DNA of 8,526 nt from an uncultured Chloroflexota bacterium (GCA_903904765.1 CAIVEA010000612.1:1-8526), one strand, 5' to 3'. Positions 1 to 6,780 are shown, counted from the first letter of the stretch. The notes: generated by a model not told the origin, from the sequence alone. Numbers and translations: made by a program.

Positions 1-589
1 CGCGGCGGATGCGCTCGACCGTTTGTCGTTGCCATGTGAACGTCCAGATCACACCACCTACGGGTAGTGTGAACAAAATACTCTCGATAACCATGCGTGC
101 TGCGAATTCACCTATGGGTGGTTTCAGAATATAACCGAGGGTGAGGACGATGACGACAGCAAGACCGATCTGGAGAACCCGACGGGGCGCGAAGAAGATC
201 GCAGTGAGCTGGATCGGGATGACCCCGTAGAACGGCAGCGAGTTCAAACTATCGGCGGTGAGGGGGACGATAGTCGTTAGGATAAACAGCATCGAAATCA
301 GGCAGGCGGCGATGATCTGCGTGTGTCCGGTGCGGGCGATGACATATAATCCGAGACCAATGCACCAGATGACGACGGTTGCCCAGAAATCAAAATCGTC
401 CAGTGCGCCGGGGTTGGTGAGTACCTGCGTGAGCAGAATGATGCCACTGGTGACGAGCAGTGTAATCAGAATGATGAGGAGCAGACGCGATTGCTGACGA
501 GCTTCGCGGTCAGTCAAGTCGGGGGCGGGTTCAATGAGCGCCGCGAAGGTGAAGTGTGATGCTTGTAACCGCGAAAACCGACTGAACAT
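1..589 (-). CDS. N-terminal membrane domain of a putative sensor protein (partial, runs off left edge)
   Basis: The reverse strand is open from an ATG at 587-589 to the window edge, giving 196 residues and no stop. The first 35 residues are soluble and charged. Six hydrophobic segments follow, at about 36-56, 68-85, 91-111, 118-134, 138-155 and 163-184, with short loops. The visible part ends in a basic, probably cytoplasmic stretch (TWQRQTVERIRR), which looks like the start of a linker helix into a signalling module. Compact six-helix N-termini of this sort commonly precede PAS, GAF, histidine-kinase or GGDEF domains in Chloroflexota, but the output domain lies outside the window, so its identity is inference. 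No strong Shine-Dalgarno sequence precedes the ATG. It is the last gene of the leftward run and is separated from the SH3 gene by a 131-bp AT-rich gap. That it is a real gene is fairly sure; the function is not. Confidence 0.7.
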   Translation of the reverse strand, partial: MFSRFSRLQASHFTFAALIEPAPDLTDREARQQSRLLLIILITLLVTSGIILLTQVLTNPGALDDFDFWATVVIWCIGLGLYVIARTGHTQIIAACLISMLFILTTIVPLTADSLNSLPFYGVIPIQLTAIFFAPRRVLQIGLAVVIVLTLGYILKPPIGEFAARMVIESILFTLPVGGVIWTFTWQRQTVERIRR

Positions 590-630
590 AGTGATACCAG
601 AGAACGCGATTCAATTTTGGTATTTCATTT

Positions 631-636
631 AGTATA
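631..636 (-). promoter_or_regulatory. Candidate -10 box for the membrane sensor gene
   Basis: Read on the minus strand this is TATACT, one base from the sigma-70 -10 consensus, about 42 bases before the ATG at 589. No convincing -35 hexamer lies at 16-18 bases, so the call rests on one hexamer in an AT-rich gap (590-720). I see no terminator hairpin with a U-tract in that gap, so the sensor gene may also receive read-through from the SH3 gene. Confidence 0.3.
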
Positions 637-720
637 ACGCATCACACTCAGAACCGTGTCGCGATTTTACGGATATTTATAATCCCATATTCGGTATTTC
701 CCTTTTATTCTTTTGTACTC

Positions 721-2070
721 CTAGCCGCCCGGTTTGTTCGGGTCGGGGAAGGCGTTGCCGAACGAACCCGGAACCCGCGTTGGTTCGGGCGGCGGCGGCA
801 CGTTCACATCCACCGGCAGCGCCTCGATCACCGCTTGCGTTTGCACGGTAATCAGCGCCAGCCAGCCGACAGTGCCGTTGTAATCCACTTTCACCCACGG
901 GCTGTACGGGCTGCGGGCGAGCAGGGTGACTTTGGCTTTGTCGGGGATGGTGAGTACCCACGGGAAGGTCACATCCGGCGCTTGGCGCATGTTCGCCCCA
1001 GCCGGTGCGACGATGACGGCGGTGTTGCCCATTTCGCCGTAACGCTGCGGGGGGAGCGGAGTGGACGTATACACGGCCTGAATGTCGCCCACGTTCCGCG
1101 CCAGCAGCGACGCGAACATCCAGCCTGTTTCGCCGCTGTCCAGCCGGACGTGATACCAGTCGCCTGACGGGTCGCGCCCTAACACGCTCAACACCTGTCC
1201 GGCGGGGACTTCCGCCAGCACCGCAGCATCGGTGGTGGGCGCGACGCGCATATTGACCTGTCCTTCGGTGGTCACATAACCGGGTTGCGGCAGGATGATC
1301 GGCCTATCGAGCAGCGCGACGGGCAGGTTGGCTTCCATCGCGGTATCCAGCGGTTGCGGCGCGCCGGGGGGCGAGGTGGGGGCGCTGACAGCGCCGCCGG
1401 CATAACTGACCACGATTTCCTGCCCCGGACGCAGAATCTGCTCCACGCCCAGCGCGTAGATGCTGTGCTGACCGGATAGGCCAGCGAACACAGTGGCTTC
1501 ACCTTGCGTTTGTACCAGCAGTGTGCCGTTCAGAGTGACAGATACGCCGTTGATGACCAGATTCACAGGCTGATTCAGTGGGGTTTGTGCAATGTACGAA
1601 TTGCGTGGGACGGCAGAGCAACCCGGTACACTCTCGGCTGTTTGCACGAGGATGGACTGCCACGCGGGGAAGCCATCGGGCGTGATGTCGCGGGTGGCGG
1701 CATCGCCCACTAGCAACGCGGTGTACTCGTTGGGTGCGGGGACGCGAATCCACAGCAGGCCGCCCGTCCCTGTCTCGGCGGTGATGATCGAGGTGCGGAC
1801 GGCTTTCACCGCGTCCACCTCCACCAGCGCACCGATGGGGTTGAGCGCGTTGGCAACCGGCCCGGCGGGGTCGGCCAGCGGCGGGCTGCCCCCGTTGCAG
1901 ATGTAGCCACTCGGCCCGCTGATGCAGGCGGCGCTGGCTGCCGTCCAGATGGCTTCAGCAGAGGCCGCGCACGCTGGAGCAGGTGCGGCGATGTCTTGCG
2001 CGGCAACCCAGCCTACGCTGAGTACGATCAGCAGAACCCCCGCAAATCCCAGCAGCGCCCATTTTCCCAT
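721..2070 (-). CDS. Secreted protein with two bacterial SH3 (SH3b) domains
   Basis: This 449-residue protein begins with a signal peptide: MGK, a hydrophobic core at about 4-22, and a likely cleavage near WVAAQ (residues 21-25). Residues 26-165 form an Ala/Pro-rich N-terminal region with four cysteines (34, 49, 58, 151), which could form disulphides outside the cell. Residues about 166-224 are a beta-rich stretch resembling a FecR-like element. Two SH3b domains follow, at about 265-327 and 350-409; each has an N-M-R-x-A/Q-P motif near its start and a Gly-Trp near its end (316-317 and 402-403). A Pro-rich tail ends the protein. SH3b domains usually bind cell-wall or other extracellular ligands; no enzymatic domain is visible, so a binding or structural role at the cell surface is inferred. 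The ATG at 2070 is preceded by GGTGGTGGT, a weak ribosome site, and it sits directly before the signal peptide. Its own promoter lies at 2118-2146. Confidence 0.85.
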   Translation of the reverse strand: MGKWALLGFAGVLLIVLSVGWVAAQDIAAPAPACAASAEAIWTAASAACISGPSGYICNGGSPPLADPAGPVANALNPIGALVEVDAVKAVRTSIITAETGTGGLLWIRVPAPNEYTALLVGDAATRDITPDGFPAWQSILVQTAESVPGCSAVPRNSYIAQTPLNQPVNLVINGVSVTLNGTLLVQTQGEATVFAGLSGQHSIYALGVEQILRPGQEIVVSYAGGAVSAPTSPPGAPQPLDTAMEANLPVALLDRPIILPQPGYVTTEGQVNMRVAPTTDAAVLAEVPAGQVLSVLGRDPSGDWYHVRLDSGETGWMFASLLARNVGDIQAVYTSTPLPPQRYGEMGNTAVIVAPAGANMRQAPDVTFPWVLTIPDKAKVTLLARSPYSPWVKVDYNGTVGWLALITVQTQAVIEALPVDVNVPPPPEPTRVPGSFGNAFPDPNKPGG

Positions 2071-2089
2071 ACCACCACCACATCTACTA

Positions 2090-2105
2090 AGCCGTGTTTA
2101 CGGCT
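2090..2105 (-). repeat. Perfect 6-bp inverted repeat in the leader of the SH3-domain gene
   Basis: AGCCGT, a 4-base loop, then ACGGCT. It lies between the predicted transcription start (about 2111) and the SH3 gene start at 2070, so it would form a short hairpin at the 5' end of that mRNA. It has no U-tract and so is not a terminator. It could be an mRNA-stabilising hairpin or a protein-binding palindrome; the sequence does not decide between them. Confidence 0.45.
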
Positions 2106-2117
2106 GAACTGGTTGGC

Positions 2118-2146
2118 ATTATAGAGAGGGACGGATATTCTGACCA
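2118..2146 (-). promoter_or_regulatory. Sigma-70-type promoter of the SH3-domain gene
   Basis: On the minus strand TGGTCA (2141-2146, four of six consensus bases) is followed after 17 bases by a perfect TATAAT (2118-2123). The start of transcription would be near 2111, giving a leader of about 40 bases to the ATG at 2070. The -35 box overlaps the -35 box of the rightward promoter at 2140-2169. Confidence 0.6.
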
Positions 2147-2169
2147 GTCTGCGCGTGATGTGCTACACT
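2140..2169 (+). promoter_or_regulatory. Extended -10 promoter of the galactokinase-like gene
   Basis: CTGACC (2140-2145, four of six) is followed after 18 bases by TACACT (2164-2169), preceded by the extended -10 dinucleotide TG (2161-2162). Transcription would begin near 2176. That is downstream of the upstream in-frame GTG/ATG codons at 2155 and 2158, and it favours the GTG at 2206 as the real start. Its -35 box shares bases with the leftward promoter. Confidence 0.5.
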
Positions 2170-2195
2170 GAATGTGTGCCGAGTGTCGCCCTCTT

Positions 2196-2208
2196 GAGGT
2201 CTTCTGTG
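2196..2208 (+). promoter_or_regulatory. Ribosome binding site and GTG start that fix the 5' end of the galactokinase-like gene
   Basis: GAGG at 2196-2199 lies six bases before GTG at 2206-2208. The in-frame upstream candidates (GTG 2155, ATG 2158, GTG 2176) have no comparable site and lie on or before the predicted transcription start. Confidence 0.5.
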
Positions 2209-2685
2209 GATAGCTCCGATCTTCATTCAAACCCGCCGTTGCGCTTGCTGGTTGCCTTTCAACAGGCGTTTCCCGATTGTTTGCCCGATTGGGTGATGCG
2301 TGCGCCGGGGCGCGAAATGTGGATCGCGGCGACGCAAGCGCGGGAGAGCGAATTTACGCTGGTGGCCGCCGATCTGGAAGGCCGCGTGACCTTCAACCTG
2401 CAAAGCGCCAAAGTCAAGCGCAGTGCTACCCAACGTCCGCTGCCGCGTTGGGCGCGTTATCCGGCGGGCGTGACGCTGTTACTGGCGCAGTCCGGCGTGG
2501 ATGTGATCGGCTTGAAAATGGTGGTGATGGGCGACGAACCGCCCGGTGTGCGCTACGATTATGCGCTGGGGATTGCGTTCGCGGCGCTGTGGCACGATCT
2601 TCACCAATTGCCCTATACGACCGACAAGCTGATCGAGATCGTAGACCGCACGCGCCGCGATTATGTGGATGAGAGTCACGCCTAG
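2206..2685 (+). CDS. Truncated, catalytically stripped galactokinase (GHMP kinase) N-lobe-like protein
   Basis: The protein has 159 residues from GTG 2206, or 176 if the frame starts at 2155. From memory it follows galactokinase in order: an N-terminal helix and RAPGR (residues 32-36, as in E. coli GalK QAPGR), WIAATQ and VAADLEG (GalK has VMAADYEN), RWARYPAGV (GalK QWANYVRGV), GLKMVVMGDEPPG (103-114; GalK VDMVISGNVPQG), then a helix pair ending RRDYV (GalK ENQFVG). Two essential elements are missing. About 20 residues carrying the sugar-binding GEHTDYN motif are absent straight after RAPGR. The phosphate-loop GLSSSA is replaced by GVRYDYA. The protein stops where galactokinase would continue into GIMDQ and the second lobe, so galactose phosphorylation is not expected. 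The frame is intact and coding-like, which suggests a retained non-enzymatic protein rather than fresh decay, although a pseudogene cannot be excluded. It has its own promoter and converges on def. Confidence 0.7.
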   Translation: MDSSDLHSNPPLRLLVAFQQAFPDCLPDWVMRAPGREMWIAATQARESEFTLVAADLEGRVTFNLQSAKVKRSATQRPLPRWARYPAGVTLLLAQSGVDVIGLKMVVMGDEPPGVRYDYALGIAFAALWHDLHQLPYTTDKLIEIVDRTRRDYVDESHA

Positions 2686-3227
2686 TCTTTGGTGTCGGTT
2701 GGCGCGTCGTCGCTCGCCTCGTTCTCGCGTTCGCTCGGTTTCCACACCTCGGTGGCGATGTCTATGTACAGCCGCCCGTCGAGGTGGTCAATCTCGTGCT
2801 GGAACACCCGCGCTTGCCAACCCTCGGTCTTAATCCGCATCGGCTTACCTTCCCGGTCAAATCCGGTTATGGTGATCTTCTCGTGGCGGTCTACAAGGCC
2901 GACATAGCCGGGGATAGAGAGACAGCCTTCTACGCCTTCGACCATCGTTTTGCTGGCCTTGATGATTTCCGGGTTGGCGACCACGTATAGCTTGCCCGCT
3001 TCATCGCCAAACTCGGCTTTCGCGTCGTCATCATCCGGCAGTCGCACGATAATCAACCGCTGGCTGATGGCCACCTGCGGCGCGGCCAAGCCCACACCGG
3101 GGGCGGCCATGAGCGTTTCGATCATATCGTCCACCAGCGTTTGGAATTTCTTATCGTAGCTATTGACCCGCACGGCTTTCTTACGCAGTACCGGATTGTC
3201 GGGCTGAATGATTTTTCGTAAAGCCAT
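2682..3227 (-). CDS. def: Peptide deformylase
   Basis: This cytoplasmic metalloenzyme removes the formyl group from the N-terminal methionine of new proteins. The 181-residue product has all three family signatures: GVGLAAPQ at 44-51, EGCLSIPG at 100-107 with metal ligand Cys102, and HEIDH at 144-148, with two metal-binding histidines and the catalytic Glu145. Length and N-terminus (MALRKIIQPDNPVLR) are normal for the family. I chose the ATG at 3227 because it gives that N-terminus; an in-frame GTG at 3236 would add only three residues (MSH) and has no better ribosome site. The last 20 residues are an acidic, low-complexity tail beyond the catalytic core. No fmt gene is adjacent within the window. 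The stop overlaps the stop of the convergent galactokinase-like gene. A perfect -10 box upstream suggests independent transcription from the PAS kinase gene behind it. Confidence 0.97.
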   Translation of the reverse strand: MALRKIIQPDNPVLRKKAVRVNSYDKKFQTLVDDMIETLMAAPGVGLAAPQVAISQRLIIVRLPDDDDAKAEFGDEAGKLYVVANPEIIKASKTMVEGVEGCLSIPGYVGLVDRHEKITITGFDREGKPMRIKTEGWQARVFQHEIDHLDGRLYIDIATEVWKPSERENEASDDAPTDTKD

Positions 3228-3269
3228 GTGGGACACCCATGAGGACTATCACTGTTTGGAATGATGGGG

Positions 3270-3275
3270 ATTATA
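3270..3275 (-). promoter_or_regulatory. -10 box of the def promoter
   Basis: Read on the minus strand this is a perfect TATAAT, placing transcription start near 3263 and a leader of about 36 bases before the def ATG at 3227. The hexamer 17 bases upstream (TGGAAT) matches the -35 consensus at only three positions, so the -35 region is weak. The 94-bp gap between def and the PAS kinase stop shows no terminator hairpin with a U-tract. Confidence 0.5.
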
Positions 3276-3321
3276 GCGGAAGGCGCTGGTCGATTCCATG
3301 TGTCATCAGCGGCACGGGCGG

Positions 3322-5685
3322 TTAATCGGGGAACGAGATTTCCACCCGGGTGCCGTGTTCTTCGCTGCTCTCGATGTGGATGCGCCCCTGATGCAGCCGG
3401 ATGATGCGCTGCGCCAGAATCAGCCCTCTGCCAGTTCCGTTATAGGCGTATTCGCGTGAAGGGGTGGTGAACTGGTCATGCAGGTGAGCCAGTGTTTGGG
3501 GAGAGATGCCACATCCGGTATCCGTAATTTCCACCACCGTTCCCACCAGCACTTGCTTGTGGAGCCGGATGGTGATCGTGCCTTGCTCCGCCGTGTAGCG
3601 GAACGCATTGTCCATCACCTGCGCGAAGGCCTGCATCAACAGATCGGCATCCGCCACGAGCAGAATGGCGCTGGTGGGATACATTTCGCGCACATTATGC
3701 GGACGATTCTTCCACTTGGCCGCCGTCGCCAGCACGACTTCACCCAGCAGGCTGGACAGATCGGTTGGCGCACGCTGTCCGGTGGTGGTGCCTTCTATTT
3801 TGGCGATGTGTTCGAGCTGGTCAATCAAGGCGCTGATCTGGTTCATCTCGTCTTTCATCCCCAGAATGCGCGGTGATTGGGAGCTGGCTGTTTTGCTCAG
3901 CACATATAGGGATGTGTGGGTGGTGGTCAGGTGGTCGCGCAGGTCTTGTAGGGTTTGAACGACGAACGTCGTCATCCGCTGCTGCTGCTCTTGCTGGAGG
4001 TGATAGCTGGACTCGATCCGTTCCATTCGCTTGCGTTCGGTGATGTCCTCGGCTATGCCCATGATTTGCACAGGGAAACCAGCGGCATCGCGCTGGAAGA
4101 TCATTTCGCGGCTGTACAGCCAACGCCATGAGCCATCGGCATGACGCATGCGGTATTCAAACGTGCCAACATCTTTATCCGCCTGCGCCATCAGCCGCGC
4201 TGTGTGGGCGGGCAGGCGTGTGAAATCTTCCGGGTGTACGGTTTTCGCCAGCATCTGGTTGCCGAACGCCTGCGTTTGCTCCGGTGTATAGCCTAGAATG
4301 CACATGATGTTGTCGTTCACAAACACATTCCGAGATTCGCGCAGATCATAGATGTACAGGATGTCGGGCAGCGTTTCGGCTACATGCGTCACGAATTGTT
4401 CGCGTTCGCGCAGTTTATCCTGTACCTGCTGCTGCTGGGTGATGTCCACTGCGATGCCGATTGCACGTCCGGTTTTCTGTGCCGGGAATAGGTGTAAATC
4501 CACCCAGCGCAGGGTGTTATCGGGCTGCATGATCCGGTATTTCACCTGCGAGGCGATTCCGCTGGCTAATTGCTCCTGAATGTAATAGAGCAACTTGCGG
4601 TCTTCGGAGTACGCCGACTGCGCGAAAGCAGTGATGTCCTGCATCATGTCCTGCGCGGTAACACCCAGAATATTTTCACATTGTGGGCTGACATACAGGG
4701 TGTGTTTGGCGTGTAGATCAATCATCCAGAACGCAGTTTTGGTGTGTTCATTCAGATGGGTGAAGCGTTCTTCGCAGTCCGCCAGCGCATTCGCTGTTTG
4801 CAGGTGCGGGCGGTGGTCGTAGTGAAAGCTGCTGATGCCCACCACACAGCCACTGTCGTCATAGATGGGCGCGTAGGAACACCGACATGGGATGAGCGTC
4901 CCATCTTTGGCGATTCGCACCGTGTCAAACTGGTCGAGCCGCTTGCCTTCGCGCAGGGTACTCATCACCACATCGAATTCCATAGCGCGTTCCGGCGGGA
5001 TGAGGATGTGCTTCGAACTGCCGATGATTTCGTCCGCCCGGTAGCCGTACAGCCGTTCGGCAGCCGCGTTCCACGTTTGCACCAGTCCATCCAGCGTTTC
5101 GGTGATAATGGGGATACTGGCCTGCTCCACAATCGAGGCCAGTTTTGCCTGTTCACGGGTGGCTTGTTTCAGATGGGTGACATTCTGGGCGATGATGAGG
5201 ATTCGCTCCACCTGCTGGGTGGTATCACGCAGCGCAGTGGCATGTATTTCATAGATGTGCCCGCGAAAATGAGTGTTGAGGAGGTTGCTCTCACCGGTCA
5301 GTGCCGAACGCACCAGCATATCCGCCAGTGCGTTATAGGGGCGGTTGAGTTCATCCAGCGTTTTACCCAGAACGTCACCGGGCAAAATGCCTAGCACGCC
5401 TAACTCTGTTCCTTGAGCCGAAATGCAGCGCAGGTCTCGATCAAAAATAACGAACGCACTGCGAGGGAATGTCCGATCAATCCCTGCCATGACTGCCTGT
5501 GTGCGTTCCAACTCCAGTTCGGCAGCCTCCCGTCTGCTGATTTCGGCTTGCAGCAGGTATTCGGTATGTTCGAGTTGGCTAAGAACACTGCGTAAACTGC
5601 GCCATCGTATGTGAGTGTTGAGGAGGACGGACGGCTGAGCTTTGCGGTTGTGGGTAGACCGATCGCTTTTGTCGTTCCGTCTCAT
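3322..5685 (-). CDS. Cytoplasmic four-PAS sensor histidine-kinase-like protein lacking the phospho-acceptor histidine
   Basis: The protein has 787 residues. An N-terminal coiled coil (about 34-70) is followed by four PAS/PAC units at about 72-172, 180-290, 304-418 and 428-553; the last carries YRMRHADGSWRW and ends in DITERKR. A dimerisation-type helix region runs at about 560-632, and an HATPase_c domain at about 655-787. The ATP-binding boxes look sound: N-box VMDNAFRYT with Asn693, G1 DTGCGIS at 722-728, and G2 GTGRGL at 750-755. There is no membrane helix or signal peptide, so it should sense an internal cue, though no specific ligand can be read. The H-box is abnormal: where relatives have SHDLRTPLT the protein has LQDLRDHLT, so the acceptor His is Gln580 (codon CAA) and the Pro is His585. 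Conventional autophosphorylation is therefore doubtful. The ATG at 5685 has GAGG six bases upstream. No response regulator gene is adjacent. Confidence 0.92.
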   Translation of the reverse strand: MRRNDKSDRSTHNRKAQPSVLLNTHIRWRSLRSVLSQLEHTEYLLQAEISRREAAELELERTQAVMAGIDRTFPRSAFVIFDRDLRCISAQGTELGVLGILPGDVLGKTLDELNRPYNALADMLVRSALTGESNLLNTHFRGHIYEIHATALRDTTQQVERILIIAQNVTHLKQATREQAKLASIVEQASIPIITETLDGLVQTWNAAAERLYGYRADEIIGSSKHILIPPERAMEFDVVMSTLREGKRLDQFDTVRIAKDGTLIPCRCSYAPIYDDSGCVVGISSFHYDHRPHLQTANALADCEERFTHLNEHTKTAFWMIDLHAKHTLYVSPQCENILGVTAQDMMQDITAFAQSAYSEDRKLLYYIQEQLASGIASQVKYRIMQPDNTLRWVDLHLFPAQKTGRAIGIAVDITQQQQVQDKLREREQFVTHVAETLPDILYIYDLRESRNVFVNDNIMCILGYTPEQTQAFGNQMLAKTVHPEDFTRLPAHTARLMAQADKDVGTFEYRMRHADGSWRWLYSREMIFQRDAAGFPVQIMGIAEDITERKRMERIESSYHLQQEQQQRMTTFVVQTLQDLRDHLTTTHTSLYVLSKTASSQSPRILGMKDEMNQISALIDQLEHIAKIEGTTTGQRAPTDLSSLLGEVVLATAAKWKNRPHNVREMYPTSAILLVADADLLMQAFAQVMDNAFRYTAEQGTITIRLHKQVLVGTVVEITDTGCGISPQTLAHLHDQFTTPSREYAYNGTGRGLILAQRIIRLHQGRIHIESSEEHGTRVEISFPD

Positions 5686-5735
5686 TCAACGCCTCATATA
5701 AGAAACGGGATGATAATTTTACTTGGTCATTTTCT

Positions 5736-5765
5736 TTTATATTTTGCATCGGTTGAATCCGTAAA
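5736..5765 (-). promoter_or_regulatory. Candidate promoter of the PAS kinase gene
   Basis: On the minus strand TTTACG (5760-5765, four of six) is followed after 18 bases by TATAAA (5736-5741, five of six). Transcription would start near 5729, giving a leader of about 43 bases that ends in the GAGG ribosome site at 5692-5695. The surrounding 5686-5760 is distinctly AT-rich, so a chance match is possible. Confidence 0.4.
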
Positions 5766-5857
5766 TCTACTGATTCCCGGCGCATATCTTGGTCGAATGC
5801 ATCAAAAACCGTCTGTATCTGTCGTCCTGATCTCCCTCAACACAAAGGCTAATAAGA

Positions 5858-5879
5858 GGGAAATGTACGGGGAATGCAC
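5858..5879. repeat. Tandem imperfect 11-bp direct repeat
   Basis: GGGAAATGTAC (5858-5868) is followed immediately by GGGGAATGCAC (5869-5879); nine of eleven positions match. One-helical-turn spacing in a gap upstream of the PAS kinase would suit side-by-side protein binding, but two copies could easily arise by chance. Confidence 0.35.
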
Positions 5880-5925
5880 AGGTCATGTCATTTAGGGGAA
5901 CCCCCATGCGTTCTCAGACCTGCGC
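5876..5925 (-). repeat. Nested inverted repeat downstream of the phosphatase gene
   Basis: The outer arms GCACAGGTC (5876-5884) and GACCTGCGC (5917-5925) pair over nine positions. The single imperfect pair is a G-U wobble in minus-strand RNA but an A-C mismatch in plus-strand RNA, so the structure favours the minus transcript. Inside is a short hairpin, GGGG against CCCC (about 5895-5904) flanked by CAT/ATG. It begins 15 bases beyond the phosphatase stop and lacks a U-tract. It could be a 3'-end stabilising structure or a factor-dependent terminator. Confidence 0.4.
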
Positions 5926-5939
5926 TGCTTTTCTGTGTG

Positions 5940-6752
5940 TTAGCCGCGTACCTCTTGCAGAAGTCCGACGATACTATTGTGCAGGTGGGTGTTGCTGGCG
6001 ACGATCTGCCGCCCCTGATAGACCACGCTGCTATCGCCGCCTGTGAAATCGCTCACCGTGCCGCCTGCCTCGCGCACCAGCAGGATGCCCGCCATGATGT
6101 CCCAAGGGTTCAACCACTGTTCCCATAGGCCATCCAGTCGCCCCGCCGCGATATAGCTCATCTCCAGCGCCACCGAGCCAAAGCGTCGTAGTCCGCGTGT
6201 GCGCTTGGTGAAGGCCGCCCATTCACGCATGTTGTTATCAATTTTGGTGGAGTCATACGGGAAGCCGGAACACAGCATGGCCTGTTGCAAATCCAGTGTT
6301 GCGGATGTGGTGATCGGGCGATCATTCAGCGTGCTGCCCTGTCCCAGCGCCGCACTATACAGTTCGTCCGAGAACGGGTCATAGACCACGCCTACCAGCG
6401 GGCGCATCTGGCGATCTGCCAGCCCCATGCTTACGCTGAAGATCGGCAGGTTGCTGGCGTAGTTGCTCGTTCCATCCAGCGGGTCAATATACCAGAAGTA
6501 GTCAGCTGTTTCTGCCGGGGCGCTGCCGTTGCCCGCACCGCCACCTTCTTCGCTAACGATGTGATGATCGGGGTAGTGGGTACGCAGGCCAGCGAGGATG
6601 ACCGCTTCCGAAGCGGTGTCGCCTTCGGTCACAATATCGGTGACGTGGCGCTTCACCTTTTCTTGGTGCGGTTGGTCGAAGGTCTTCATCAGGGCAGCGC
6701 CGGCCTCACGTGCGATCTGGCTGGCGGTCATGCGGATTGCTTGCAAATCCAT
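5940..6752 (-). CDS. Inositol monophosphatase family protein (Mg2+-dependent sugar/polyol phosphatase)
   Basis: The 270-residue cytoplasmic protein matches the lithium-sensitive phosphatase superfamily in length and motifs: VTEGD at about 41-45, metal-binding Glu68-Glu69 in SEEGG, the signature IDPLDGT at 89-95 with metal ligands Asp90 and Asp93, and NPWDIMAG at 215-222 with Asp218. Members hydrolyse inositol-1-phosphate, or in related branches histidinol phosphate, fructose-1,6-bisphosphate or 3'-phosphoadenosine phosphates; the sequence alone does not fix the substrate. I chose the ATG at 6752 because AGGAG lies about nine bases upstream and the protein then starts at the family-typical first helix. 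The frame stays open upstream to 7010, but that extension would cross the terminator and the cold-shock gene and resembles nothing. It follows the cold-shock gene on the same strand, 97 bp away, and probably has its own promoter. Confidence 0.93.
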   Translation of the reverse strand: MDLQAIRMTASQIAREAGAALMKTFDQPHQEKVKRHVTDIVTEGDTASEAVILAGLRTHYPDHHIVSEEGGGAGNGSAPAETADYFWYIDPLDGTSNYASNLPIFSVSMGLADRQMRPLVGVVYDPFSDELYSAALGQGSTLNDRPITTSATLDLQQAMLCSGFPYDSTKIDNNMREWAAFTKRTRGLRRFGSVALEMSYIAAGRLDGLWEQWLNPWDIMAGILLVREAGGTVSDFTGGDSSVVYQGRQIVASNTHLHNSIVGLLQEVRG

Positions 6753-6780
6753 TCGGACAAACTCCTGTCGGGGATAATAC

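Noticed and set aside
610..705. Repeated GGTATTTC words in the gap 590-720
   Set aside because: Two short AT-rich copies (about 619-626 and 694-701) in AT-rich DNA are expected by chance; no spacing or symmetry suggests a site.
2155..2205. Longer N-terminus for the galactokinase-like protein starting at GTG 2155 or ATG 2158
   Set aside because: The extra residues have no galactokinase counterpart, lack a ribosome site, and overlap the predicted -10 box; GAGG six bases before GTG 2206 is better. I cannot exclude the longer form.
3225..3241. Imperfect palindrome over the def start codon
   Set aside because: Only a four-base contiguous stem with a three-base loop; too weak to propose start-codon masking.
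4744..5394. A 216-codon open frame opposite the PAS kinase
   Set aside because: It is antisense to well-conserved PAS domains, its composition is His/Arg/Val-rich as expected of a reverse-strand shadow, and it has no recognisable motif.
5579..5895. Short frames overlapping the 5' end of the PAS kinase and its upstream gap on both strands (5579-5785 minus, 5611-5895 plus)
   Set aside because: They lack a ribosome site and recognisable sequence, and the real kinase start at 5685 has a good GAGG site.
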